DNA of 31,082 nucleotides, taken from IMG/VR virus record IMGVR_UViG_3300013132_000166, positions 1-31,082 of that record. The stretch is one strand, 5' to 3'. The notes under the pieces are model-generated. The model was not told the origin of the DNA. It searched no databases and saw only the letters and a program-made list of their open reading frames with translations. The first letter of the stretch is position 1. Each line of letters opens with the position of its first letter. The position numbers were made by a program, and so were the translations under genes. Below are positions 8,628 through 15,161 of this stretch, in pieces. Source of the stretch: a virus.

Positions 8628-10274
8628 TGCTATTTTGAGCTCGAACACGAGGTTGGGACAGCCCCAAATCTTGACCACACCATGTTCTGCCGCGACATCA
8701 CTTTCCGATAGGCCAGCAGCTTTGTCTGCCCTGATCTTGAAGCGATCGATGCGATGACGACCGTCGGTCCACCAGAAGCGGTCTGGTGTTGCACCAGTCT
8801 GCGCCCACCCTGATGATCTGTAACCTTTTCCTGTGCCATGCCTGGTATCAACGTACGTGATCAGGCCCTGGTACCCATCTTCCTCGGCCTTGCTAAGGGC
8901 CCACCGCGTTAGACGGCCTAGCGCGCCTGGGACAGACGTGTAGAGAGAGGTACAGAATCTTGCCACCTCAAGTGACGCTCCGTACTTCTTATGAAGCGGT
9001 CTCCGGAGGGACATACAGGCTACAATCTCTCCGGTATCAGTGACGAGTGCAGCACAGTAGCTGGACTTCACATCTCCATCGATATGATTTGTCTCGAAGA
9101 ACTTCTTTCTGTCTCCCTTAGAGATCGACGCTACGTGACACTTCCTCGCGCCAATCTTTCTCTGGGCGATGCCAAGCCTGTGCGATATCATCGACTTCAC
9201 GATTTCCTGCTTGTCACGCCACTCGTCCTCGAAGATGTGCATCAAGGTCGTGTCGACTTTCGCACACATCTCCGTTTTTTGCGAGTGATACTTCTTGTTC
9301 TTGAAGATCGTGCTGTGGAAATACAGGCCGTTGTACTCGATCCCAAAGTTGAGCTCCGGAATGTGGGTATCGATCTCGTAGGGAGGAATCACGTCGCGGG
9401 AAGAGATATTGGTGTCAAATCCACAAGATCTCACGTAGCGATCGATCTCCACCTGTGCCTGTGAGCCGCCAGGAGAGCATGTCCCACAGCGACCGGTCAT
9501 CGCCTCTATGAGACTTTTCTTCTGTATAGTGCAACATGAGGAACACTCGACCTGTAGACATCGATCTTTACCAGATCGATACTCATCCAGACCTCCCACA
9601 AGTCGAATACCGGGCACTCCAGATAGCCTTCTTAAAATTTCATCATCAGAGAGGCGCTTGAGAGAATCTAGGCGATCTCTCACCTCTTTCTGAGTCATTG
9701 TGCGGGAGACGTTGATTGCCATCGCCGCGATGCGCTCGTCTGTTTCCTTCGTGCGACCCTTGGCCCAAGGAATATAGACACCCTCTTTAAAGCCCTCTAT
9801 TAGATTCTGGCGGTAATCAGCTAGCCTCTTGTCATTCAGGTGTGTGAGGCCTTTCGACCATGGGGTCCGCTGTCCTGACCTAAACTGTTGAGTCACAGTC
9901 TTTGAGCGCGTTTTCGCTGCCTGAGCAAGTCTTTCGTCGCTTTCTTTGGTGAGACCTCGAGACCAGCCTACCTTACCCTGTAGTGACACCGATCTCTTCT
10001 CGATAATTTTTTGGGCGATTTCTGGCTCATATGACGAATGGACGTTCGCGTTGTGGCCTTTGATGAAAGTCGCAAAGCCTTTGTTCCAGCCTGCGAACTG
10101 CGTCTGTTGGCCGCACCCACACTTGCAGCGGGGCGTGACACCCTTAAGGTTGGTGTCTATGTACGCTATTTCGAGTGTGCTGTATCCGTGTTCTTCGAGG
10201 TGCGAAAGAAAGCTACCGTTTCGGCCGCATGCGAAATTGCACAAAGGACATTGAAATCGTGTAGATTGAATCAT
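8625..10274 (-). CDS. Free-standing homing endonuclease, Vsr-like nuclease with zinc modules
   Basis: 549 residues. Modules in order: a C2H2 finger (C9, C12, H25, H29); a second Cys/His site (C50, C52, C54, H74); three repeats of the form W-S/A-K/R-G-L/R-T (about residues 104, 139 and 170), resembling DNA-binding NUMOD-type repeats; a zinc ribbon (C244, C247, C263, C266); a Vsr/EDxHD-like nuclease core with D302, 'GIEYNGLYFH' (E313, H320) and 'HIFEDEW' (349-350); and a C-terminal domain found behind this nuclease in other phage proteins, with 'FFETNHIDGD' and a final 'IWGCPNLVF'. The product probably cuts a phage DNA site and spreads its own gene. It is antisense to all neighbours, lies between sheath and tube genes, and does not interrupt either. 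No Shine-Dalgarno is seen before the ATG. Confidence 0.85.
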   Translation of the reverse strand: MIQSTRFQCPLCNFACGRNGSFLSHLEEHGYSTLEIAYIDTNLKGVTPRCKCGCGQQTQFAGWNKGFATFIKGHNANVHSSYEPEIAQKIIEKRSVSLQGKVGWSRGLTKESDERLAQAAKTRSKTVTQQFRSGQRTPWSKGLTHLNDKRLADYRQNLIEGFKEGVYIPWAKGRTKETDERIAAMAINVSRTMTQKEVRDRLDSLKRLSDDEILRRLSGVPGIRLVGGLDEYRSGKDRCLQVECSSCCTIQKKSLIEAMTGRCGTCSPGGSQAQVEIDRYVRSCGFDTNISSRDVIPPYEIDTHIPELNFGIEYNGLYFHSTIFKNKKYHSQKTEMCAKVDTTLMHIFEDEWRDKQEIVKSMISHRLGIAQRKIGARKCHVASISKGDRKKFFETNHIDGDVKSSYCAALVTDTGEIVACMSLRRPLHKKYGASLEVARFCTSLYTSVPGALGRLTRWALSKAEEDGYQGLITYVDTRHGTGKGYRSSGWAQTGATPDRFWWTDGRHRIDRFKIRADKAAGLSESDVAAEHGVVKIWGCPNLVFELKIA

Positions 10275-10280
10275 CGCTAT

Positions 10281-10286
10281 AATGTA
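10281..10286 (-). promoter_or_regulatory. Candidate -10 box for leaderless mRNA of the antisense endonuclease
   Basis: On the minus strand TACATT is followed by six bases (ATAGCG) and then the ATG at 10274. No Shine-Dalgarno lies in between, so transcription would begin at or near the start codon. The same TANNNT-N6-ATG layout occurs before several other genes here. The rest of the 155-nt gap to the tube gene shows no other convincing element. Confidence 0.4.
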
Positions 10287-10429
10287 AGTATACTTTCACT
10301 TGCGTATTTTACATATGGGTGCCGATAAAAGACACTGCTATTTTTACGCTCCAATAGTTAATACGGAGCCATGGCGGACAAATCTTTCATGCCGCCTAGG
10401 TTGACTGTATAGAATAAAGGAGATAAGAA

Positions 10430-10918
10430 ATGGCTGATACGCTCTCAGTTTCAGAGATGTTACCCAATAAATTCGAACCCAAGAGGAAGTTTCGGTGGGT
10501 CTTCGCCATCGAGGGCATCGACTCCTTCCTCATGAAGACGGCCGCCCGCCCGACGATCAACACCGCCGAGCAGGAGATCAACTTCATCAATGCCAAGCGC
10601 TACATCGCAGGTAAGACCACCTTCGATACGATCCAGGTGACGATCTATGACCCGATCGCTCCGTCCGGCGCCCAGCAGGTGATGGAGTGGATCCGCACCC
10701 ACTACGAGTCGGTGTCAGGCCGCGCCGGCTATGCCGACTTCTACAAGCGCGACTGCCAGCTCAAGATGCTCGACCCCGTCGGAACGGTCGTCGAGCTCTG
10801 GGACCTGAAGGGCTGCTTCATCACAGCGGCGAGCTTCGGCGATCTGGACTACGGCACCGAGGACCCCACAGAGATCCAGCTGACTCTGCGCTACGACAAC
10901 TGCGTACTGCAGTACTAG
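10430..10918 (+). CDS. 19: Tail tube protein, gp19-type
   Basis: 162 residues, nearly the length of T4 gp19 (163). Typical features are an N-terminal 'PNKFEPKRKFRWVFAIEGID', a middle 'GKTTFDTIQVTIYDPI', 'VMEWIRTHYESVSGRAGYA', and a closing beta strand 'IQLTLRYDNCVLQY'. Hexamer rings of this protein stack to form the rigid inner tube that is driven into the host. AAGGAG at 10417-10422 is well placed before the ATG. The first 20 or so codons are AT-richer; the rest uses mostly G/C-ending codons, as expected for a heavily made protein. Endonuclease genes lie on both sides, but the reading frame is uninterrupted. Confidence 0.95.
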   Translation: MADTLSVSEMLPNKFEPKRKFRWVFAIEGIDSFLMKTAARPTINTAEQEINFINAKRYIAGKTTFDTIQVTIYDPIAPSGAQQVMEWIRTHYESVSGRAGYADFYKRDCQLKMLDPVGTVVELWDLKGCFITAASFGDLDYGTEDPTEIQLTLRYDNCVLQY

Positions 10919-10924
10919 TAGAAC

Positions 10925-10947
10925 TCACCTATCAAATTGATAGGTGA
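10925..10947 (+). terminator. Perfect hairpin just after the tube gene
   Basis: Arms TCACCTATC and GATAGGTGA (9 bp) with a 5-nt loop begin 7 nt after the gp19 stop. There is no T-run behind it, so it may be a weak terminator, a processing site, or a 3'-end stabiliser of the abundant tube mRNA rather than a classical intrinsic terminator. Confidence 0.45.
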
Positions 10948-10951
10948 CCGA

Positions 10952-10959
10952 TATAATTA
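10952..10959 (+). promoter_or_regulatory. T4-late-like promoter for the second endonuclease
   Basis: TATAATTA matches 7 of 8 positions of the T4 late consensus TATAAATA. Transcription would start around 10964-10967. That is inside or just past the 5' arm of the hairpin that otherwise covers the ribosome binding site. No -35 at correct spacing is seen, as expected for a late promoter. Confidence 0.5.
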
Positions 10960-10982
10960 CCTCCGGGAGCAATCTCGGAGGT
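10959..10982 (+). promoter_or_regulatory. Hairpin sequestering the ribosome binding site of the second endonuclease
   Basis: ACCTCCG (10959-10965) is the exact complement of CGGAGGT (10976-10982), which contains the Shine-Dalgarno GGAGG four bases before the ATG at 10986. In read-through RNA from the tube gene the site would be closed. RNA started at the internal late-like promoter would lack most or all of the 5' arm and be open. Confidence 0.6.
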
Positions 10983-10985
10983 TTT

Positions 10986-11909
10986 ATGTTTAAGTGCCCT
11001 AATTGTGAATTTGGCAGTGATTCTCTCGATTCTCTTAGAATTCATGCGTCAAAGCAACATAGGCTCACATCAGAAGACCTATATCTAGCAGTCTTTTCCA
11101 ATGGTGTCAAGCCGCTCTGTAAGTGCGGATGTGGAGAGCAAACCAGGTTCGTGACCCTTCAAAAGGGCTACAACGAGTATATTCGCGGTCATGTCTCACG
11201 TGTCAGCAACAACTGGGGCCACAATTTGAAGGCAAGAGAAAAGAGTCTAGACACCAGGCGCGTGATGTGGGAAAATGGGGAAATACAGGGTTGGTGCAAG
11301 GGCCTGACAAAAGAGGACCCCAGGATCGCTGAAATTATTAGAAAGATGAACACACCGGCACGCGCTCAAAAAATATCTAAATCTTTGACAGGCATACCAA
11401 AATCTTTGGCACACAGAGAGAAGATCCAAGAGCACATGCAGTCTTATTGGTCGAGCGAGGATAATAGAAGACAACAGAGCGAAAGACAAGCTGATTGCAT
11501 TCAAAGAGGCATGTTGACAAAGGCAACCAAAGTGCATGGATACTATCATGGCGCAAAGAAATCCAAAAATATTTCTCCATACTATAGGTCAAATTTTGAG
11601 CTAAATGCGATCGCACATTTCGAGGCAAATAATGACGTGCGCATGTATGAATCTGAGCCTTTTAAGATAGAATACGTGTATGATGAAAAGACAAGATACT
11701 ACGTTGTCGATTTTCTAGTAGAAATGTGCTGTGGAAAAAAGAAGTTAATTGAAGTAAAGCCAAGCTGCTTTACTAACCCGCAGAAATATAAGGCCAATGC
11801 TGCAAAATTTCAGTATGCGAACGAGTATGCCAATCTTCATGGATATGAATTTGAGATTTGGACTGAAAAAACACACCCATTTCTGTCAAGCCATCGCAAT
11901 TCTCTCTAG
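10986..11909 (+). CDS. Free-standing homing endonuclease, PD-(D/E)XK (TnsA-like) type
   Basis: 307 residues from the ATG at 10986, which has a strong GGAGG; an in-frame GTG at 10944 lies inside a hairpin and is less likely. Modules: C2H2 finger (C4, C7, H20, H25); a second Cys/His site (C45, C47, C49, H69), both as in the antisense endonuclease; one 'GWCKGLTKEDPR' repeat near residue 102; and a C-terminal nuclease with 'SNFELNAI' (E205), 'YVVDFLVEM' (D242) and 'LIEVKPS' (E256, K258). The Glu/Asp/Glu-x-Lys set and order are those of TnsA-type PD-(D/E)XK enzymes. The gene is visibly AT-richer than its neighbours, a sign of recent arrival. It probably cuts near the tube gene and promotes its own spread. 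Confidence 0.8.
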   Translation: MFKCPNCEFGSDSLDSLRIHASKQHRLTSEDLYLAVFSNGVKPLCKCGCGEQTRFVTLQKGYNEYIRGHVSRVSNNWGHNLKAREKSLDTRRVMWENGEIQGWCKGLTKEDPRIAEIIRKMNTPARAQKISKSLTGIPKSLAHREKIQEHMQSYWSSEDNRRQQSERQADCIQRGMLTKATKVHGYYHGAKKSKNISPYYRSNFELNAIAHFEANNDVRMYESEPFKIEYVYDEKTRYYVVDFLVEMCCGKKKLIEVKPSCFTNPQKYKANAAKFQYANEYANLHGYEFEIWTEKTHPFLSSHRNSL

Positions 11910-12006
11910 CCTCTCTGGTCTTCGCATTTCTAGCCCTATATGCAACAACATCTTACGTGAATCTGCACTTCTGAGGGTCACGCACATTCCTCTGCGGACA
12001 TGAATA

Positions 12007-12038
12007 CCATACTTACAGTTGGCCCTTGAAATAGGGCC
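12007..12038 (+). promoter_or_regulatory. Intergenic decamer plus GC-rich hairpin
   Basis: In the 150-nt gap 11910-12059, the decamer CCATACTTAC (12007-12016, also at 2330) is followed by GGCCCT (12021-12026) and AGGGCC (12033-12038), a 6-bp GC-rich stem with a 6-nt loop. AT-rich TATATTATT follows. It could be a terminator for the endonuclease transcript or part of a leader for the next operon. Confidence 0.35.
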
Positions 12039-12059
12039 TATATTATTGTGGATAGAGAC

Positions 12060-12371
12060 ATGAGAATTACAGAACAGCAGCTTCGTCGAATCATTCGAGA
12101 AGAGAGGGCCCGGCTCCGGGGCCGTCGGCTCAACGAGAGCTTCAACTCTGAGCAGCTCATGCGCATGGGCACCGGCGGCGCCGCCATGGCCACTGCAGTC
12201 GACGATCTCCGCGGAGACTGGATGGGCCTGGGACAGGCAGATCCTGCGCAGCCCGTCGACCACGCAGGTTGGGAGCTGCAGGTCGATGAGGCCATCAGCT
12301 CTCTCGTCGAGCAGATCATGAACGCTGTCGATGAGGTCGAAGAGGGCCTGATCAACGGCGACTACGCCTGA
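12060..12371 (+). CDS. Small unknown protein with N-terminal head-targeting-like tag
   Basis: 103 residues from the ATG at 12060, chosen because the N-terminus then reads MRITEQQLRRIIREE, closely matching MRITEAGLRRLIRRA of the next gene; a GTG at 12048 would add four residues. A very basic N-terminal helix of 26 residues ends in L-N-E, which fits the T4 prohead-protease consensus (Leu/Ile-x-Glu). The rest is acidic, with 'AGWELQVDEAISSLVEQI' probably helical. No enzyme motif is recognised. It is 14 nt upstream of another tagged gene and forms an operon with it and a Nudix gene. Packaging in the head is inference. Confidence 0.7.
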   Translation: MRITEQQLRRIIREERARLRGRRLNESFNSEQLMRMGTGGAAMATAVDDLRGDWMGLGQADPAQPVDHAGWELQVDEAISSLVEQIMNAVDEVEEGLINGDYA

Positions 12372-12385
12372 ATCAGAGATTAGCC

Positions 12386-12709
12386 ATGAGAATCACAGAG
12401 GCAGGCCTGCGAAGGCTCATTAGAAGGGCGCTCAATGAGCGCATGGGCATGTCCTATGAGGGCACCCCTGAGATGCAGCTCCTCCGCGATGCTTACGAAG
12501 ACCCTGACCTGATGCCTGAGGACGTCCGCCATCTCACATTTCGAGTGCGCCTGGGCCGCGCCGAGAGCATTGAGATCGTGGACAGCGTCATTCACGCAGG
12601 CCATGCCCCTGTCGTGATCAGTCTCGGACTTGCCCGGTCCGCAGGTACCGATCTTCCTGCCGTCCTTGACATGCTCGAGGCCCTAGGAGCCCGCCGGGCA
12701 GGAAGATAA
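12386..12709 (+). CDS. Small unknown protein with N-terminal head-targeting-like tag
   Basis: 107 residues. The first 18 (MRITEAGLRRLIRRALNE) match the tag of the preceding gene and again end L-N-E, a possible prohead-protease site. The remainder has two predicted helical stretches and a beta-like 'HAPVVISLGLARSAG'; I recognise no family. Only a weak ribosome binding site is visible, so translation may be coupled to the gene 14 nt upstream. Its TAA directly abuts the ATG of the Nudix gene. Confidence 0.7.
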   Translation: MRITEAGLRRLIRRALNERMGMSYEGTPEMQLLRDAYEDPDLMPEDVRHLTFRVRLGRAESIEIVDSVIHAGHAPVVISLGLARSAGTDLPAVLDMLEALGARRAGR

Positions 12710-13240
12710 ATGGTTTCCAATCCGAAGGGTGAGGGCTTCTGGGGCAAGCGTGGTGCCGGAGCCCTCATGGTCGCGCGGGGTACCGGTAGGGTGCTCCTTA
12801 CGCTCCGCTCTTCTGAAGTGAAGAACCCTGGAACCTGGGGCCTGCCTGGTGGCGCTGTGGATGAAGGTGAGTCTCCTGCAGGCGGCGCTCGCCGCGAGGC
12901 AGCCGAGGAAGTTGGATTTTCAGGCTCCCTCAAGCTTTATCCGGCCTATATCTTCAGGACCAAAGGGTTCACCTACTACAATTTCGTGGGACTTGTGGGG
13001 TCTGAGTTCGAGCCTGTCCTGGACTGGGAGAATGACGCCGCCGAGTGGTTTGACTTGGATGATCTGCCTAGCCCTCTGCACTTTGGGGTCGAGAGGCTCC
13101 TCCAGCACTCTCGGGACCTCATATCCTCTGTCGTCGAAGAGGCGCTGGAGGAAGTCGATGACGAGCAGCTCGCAGGCGGAGTTTCTGGAGCGATGGCGCT
13201 CGAAGCCCACGCACACCGGATCCGCTCTTTTTCTCGTTAG
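12710..13240 (+). CDS. Nudix hydrolase
   Basis: 176 residues with a complete Nudix box at about residues 48-70: Gly48, five residues, Glu54, seven residues, then R62-E63-A-A-E66-E67-V-G69-F. The Glu residues that bind Mg2+ are present. Upstream 'GTWGLPGG' is the usual approach to the box. Nudix enzymes cleave nucleoside diphosphates linked to another group; possible substrates include oxidised dNTPs, dinucleotide polyphosphates, ADP-ribose or capped RNA, and the sequence does not say which. The last 50 residues form an acidic extension outside the catalytic fold. AGGAAG precedes the ATG, which abuts the preceding stop codon. It lacks the N-terminal tag of its two neighbours. Confidence 0.92.
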   Translation: MVSNPKGEGFWGKRGAGALMVARGTGRVLLTLRSSEVKNPGTWGLPGGAVDEGESPAGGARREAAEEVGFSGSLKLYPAYIFRTKGFTYYNFVGLVGSEFEPVLDWENDAAEWFDLDDLPSPLHFGVERLLQHSRDLISSVVEEALEEVDDEQLAGGVSGAMALEAHAHRIRSFSR

Positions 13241-13272
13241 TTGTTTACGGCCCGGTTCGCTCTAGATACTTT

Positions 13273-13304
13273 TCCTGTAGTCCAACTTCATAGGATCTAC
13301 AGGA
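13273..13304 (+). promoter_or_regulatory. Hairpin covering the ribosome binding site of the gp26-like gene
   Basis: TCCTGTAG (13273-13280) pairs perfectly with CTACAGGA (13297-13304), with a further TCC/GGA step inside. The 3' arm contains most of the Shine-Dalgarno AGGAG (13301-13305), five bases before the ATG at 13311. This would limit initiation until the hairpin is opened, for example by bound protein or by use of a shorter transcript. Confidence 0.55.
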
Positions 13305-13310
13305 GCATAA

Positions 13311-14177
13311 ATGTCAGAAGAGGAACTCACCCGGGCCGAGAGAAATGAAGTCTTCACTGCCGCCGATGCACAGCGGGCAGGAATTCCAGTTCGAAATGTG
13401 ATGAAGGATGACTTCAATTTCGAAGTCCCCGTCGAGACCGTGCCGCTTCCGAGCATGGGCTCTGTGTACAGCGCTGACTCTCCTCTTTTTAGACAGGAGA
13501 CGATCGACATCAAGGCAATGACGGCGAAGGAGGAGGATATCCTCACGTCACGTGCTCTCATCAAGAAGGGCACCGTCATCACACACCTGCTCAAGTCCTG
13601 TATGATGGACAAGAGGATCGATCCAGATGAGATGCTCACTGGAGACCGCAACGCGATCATGACGGCGGTCCGTATTACAGGGTATGGTTCAGACTATAAG
13701 GTCGAGGTCGATTGCCCAGCATGCGGTGAGAAGTCCAAGCAGGCGTTTGATCTGACTGAGCTACCAATCAAGCGGCTCAATATCCAGCCTATCGCTGAAG
13801 GTGCCAATCTCTTCGAGTTTGTGCTTCCGGTCTCCAAGAAGCGGGTTCGATTCAAGTTCCTGACCGGTGCTGATGAGGCCGAGCTCGCCACGATGCAGGA
13901 GCGCAAGAAGAAGCAGGGCATGACGGCTGACAATCTTGTCACCCAGCGCCTGATGTTCGCCCTGCAATCAGTTGAGGGTATCACCGACAAGACCAAGATT
14001 GCCATGTTCATCAAGAACATGCCCGCCCGTGACTCTCTAGAGCTTCGACGCTACATCGATTCGAACGAGCCTGGCGTCGAGATGAAGTCCTGGATGGACT
14101 GCCCTTCCTGCCTCGAGCACTCGGAAGTGAGGCTGCCAATTGGCGCCGCCTTCTTTTGGCCTGACTCCGAACGATAA
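13311..14177 (+). CDS. 26: gp26-like baseplate/tail-assembly protein with split zinc site
   Basis: 288 residues. The block 'FNFEVPVETVPLPSMGSVY', then 'MTAKEEDILTSRALIKKGTV', 'MLTGDRNAIMTAVRITGYG' and the C-terminal 'IGAAFFWP' are, from memory, characteristic of the T4 base-plate protein family that includes gp26. Two CPxC pairs (C135/C138 and C264/C267), 126 residues apart, would make one zinc ribbon. T4 gp26 is needed for hub assembly. The gene's place between tube and tape-measure genes, followed by an overlapping small ORF in another frame, is also that of tail-assembly chaperones, so it may act as a tape-measure chaperone. A hairpin overlaps its ribosome binding site. Confidence 0.8.
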   Translation: MSEEELTRAERNEVFTAADAQRAGIPVRNVMKDDFNFEVPVETVPLPSMGSVYSADSPLFRQETIDIKAMTAKEEDILTSRALIKKGTVITHLLKSCMMDKRIDPDEMLTGDRNAIMTAVRITGYGSDYKVEVDCPACGEKSKQAFDLTELPIKRLNIQPIAEGANLFEFVLPVSKKRVRFKFLTGADEAELATMQERKKKQGMTADNLVTQRLMFALQSVEGITDKTKIAMFIKNMPARDSLELRRYIDSNEPGVEMKSWMDCPSCLEHSEVRLPIGAAFFWPDSER

Positions 14178-14409
14178 AGAAGTCTTTCTCGAGATCATCT
14201 TTCTCCTGATGTACTACATGGGCTTCTCATATGAAGAGGCCTATGACCTGCCCTTGTGGCAGCGCGAGTGGTTCATCAATCGTATCAATAAGGAGATCAA
14301 GGCCTCGCAGGGACAGTCGCGCAGTCCTGATGCGAATAACGCCGAGGCGCGGGCCATGATGGGTCGCGCGCGCGCACAAGTTCCCTCGAAGCTGAGAAGG
14401 TTCACATAG
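14140..14409 (+). CDS. Small overlapping tail-assembly protein (chaperone-like), non-ATG start or frameshift
   Basis: 89 residues if started at the TTG at 14140, which has GAGG seven bases upstream inside the preceding gene; the first in-frame ATG (14209) would remove a conserved-looking part. The core 'FLLMYYMGFSYEEAYDLPLW' followed by 'REWFINRINKEI' is typical of small proteins next to gp26-like genes and resembles downstream tail-chaperone domains; T4 gp51 is the nearest functional analogue I can suggest. It overlaps the previous gene by 38 nt in the +1 frame. A TTC TTT TGG sequence at 14151-14159 would allow Phe-tRNA to slip +1 and give a 365-residue fusion. The C-terminus is basic and disordered. 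Confidence 0.6.
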   Translation: MAPPSFGLTPNDKEVFLEIIFLLMYYMGFSYEEAYDLPLWQREWFINRINKEIKASQGQSRSPDANNAEARAMMGRARAQVPSKLRRFT

Positions 14410-14422
14410 TCAGTTCCTTGAA

Positions 14423-14428
14423 TATTTA
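14423..14428 (+). promoter_or_regulatory. Candidate -10 box, leaderless layout
   Basis: TATTTA followed by six bases (GCTCGT) and ATG at 14435, with no Shine-Dalgarno. The surrounding decamer AATATTTAGC (14421-14430) is repeated exactly at 15162-15171 before the tape-measure gene. Confidence 0.4.
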
Positions 14429-14434
14429 GCTCGT

Positions 14435-14878
14435 ATGGCAAATTTCAAAGAGACTGTGTTGTTGAGATCTTACATTCGGGCGCGCCTAACAGAGGACGTA
14501 TACACAGGCGGAAAGTTTATGCCTGATCGCGCCATAGCCTCTGTCGATCGATACCTAGGAGGCGACCTACCGGCCCTAGGTGTTTCTCCAGAAATTGCCG
14601 AGGAAGTGACCTTGGATGACCTCCGGTCCACATTTGGAGAGGAGGGTTGGGACGTCGACTCGGAGCTCCAGAGAGCGGTAGAAGATCGAGATAAAAATGC
14701 AGCCCGCCGACGTGTCAAAGAGATTCTCAACACAGGCTTCATTTCTCCGACGAGCTCGCTGGGAAAGAAGGGCTTTAAGTCGATCGACGACGCACTCCTG
14801 CCTGGCGATGAAGACAGGCTGATTCAGGTGATTCTCGACGACCTCTTCGATAGCGATGGCGTGATCACGATATACTAA
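14435..14878 (+). CDS. Small unknown protein with N-terminal tag
   Basis: 147 residues. The first 20 (MANFKETVLLRSYIRARLTE) form a basic amphipathic stretch ending L-T-E, matching the pattern of the other tagged proteins. The rest is acidic with a basic stretch 'KNAARRRVKEILNTGFI' and a C-terminal 'IQVILDDLFDSDGVITIY'. No family recognised. It lacks a ribosome binding site but has a -10-like box six bases before the ATG. The following small gene starts 12 nt downstream with its own AGGAG. Confidence 0.65.
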   Translation: MANFKETVLLRSYIRARLTEDVYTGGKFMPDRAIASVDRYLGGDLPALGVSPEIAEEVTLDDLRSTFGEEGWDVDSELQRAVEDRDKNAARRRVKEILNTGFISPTSSLGKKGFKSIDDALLPGDEDRLIQVILDDLFDSDGVITIY

Positions 14879-14890
14879 TAGGAGCGCGCA

Positions 14891-15142
14891 ATGTCAGAAA
14901 GCAAAAACAGCGTATTCATAAGAGCATGCGCAAAGTACATCCTGGGCGAGTCGACAGGAGTAAAGCTCAAAGGCAGTCCGGAGACCCTCGAGTCCTTTCA
15001 GCGGGTCCTGATCGCCAGCCGTGATTTGTACAGTGCACTCCAGCAGAAGAGGTCTCTAGAGGAGATTAGGGACTTGCTCGCAAAGAAGAAGAGGGCAGCT
15101 GAGGGCTTTAGGAGCGCGACCGGCCTGACGTGGCGCCTATAA
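14891..15142 (+). CDS. Small unknown protein with N-terminal tag
   Basis: 83 residues. The N-terminus MSESKNSVFIRACAKYILGE is a basic amphipathic stretch ending L-G-E, again compatible with prohead-protease cleavage. The remainder is helical and basic ('LAKKKRAAEGF') and ends TWRL. AGGAG six bases before the ATG gives a clear start. No family recognised. It lies between the gp26-like gene cluster and the tape measure. Confidence 0.65.
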   Translation: MSESKNSVFIRACAKYILGESTGVKLKGSPETLESFQRVLIASRDLYSALQQKRSLEEIRDLLAKKKRAAEGFRSATGLTWRL

Positions 15143-15161
15143 TCGAAAATTTCCCGCCGTC

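Noticed and set aside
10278-10283. Perfect TATAAT on the plus strand before the tube gene
   Set aside because: No -35 at 16-18 nt (nearest TTGAAA is 21 nt away) and it would give a leader of about 140 nt. It overlaps the minus-strand start region of the endonuclease, where TACATT fits better.
10944-10985. GTG start giving a 14-residue longer second endonuclease
   Set aside because: The GTG lies in the 3' arm of a hairpin without a ribosome site, while ATG 10986 has GGAGG and starts right at the conserved C2H2 finger.
8574-11909. Intron or intein carrying the endonucleases
   Set aside because: Sheath and tube reading frames are complete on both sides and no splicing motifs are seen; the nucleases are free-standing.
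12048-12059. GTG start for the first tagged protein
   Set aside because: The ATG at 12060 makes its N-terminus identical in form (MRITE...) to the neighbour at 12386.
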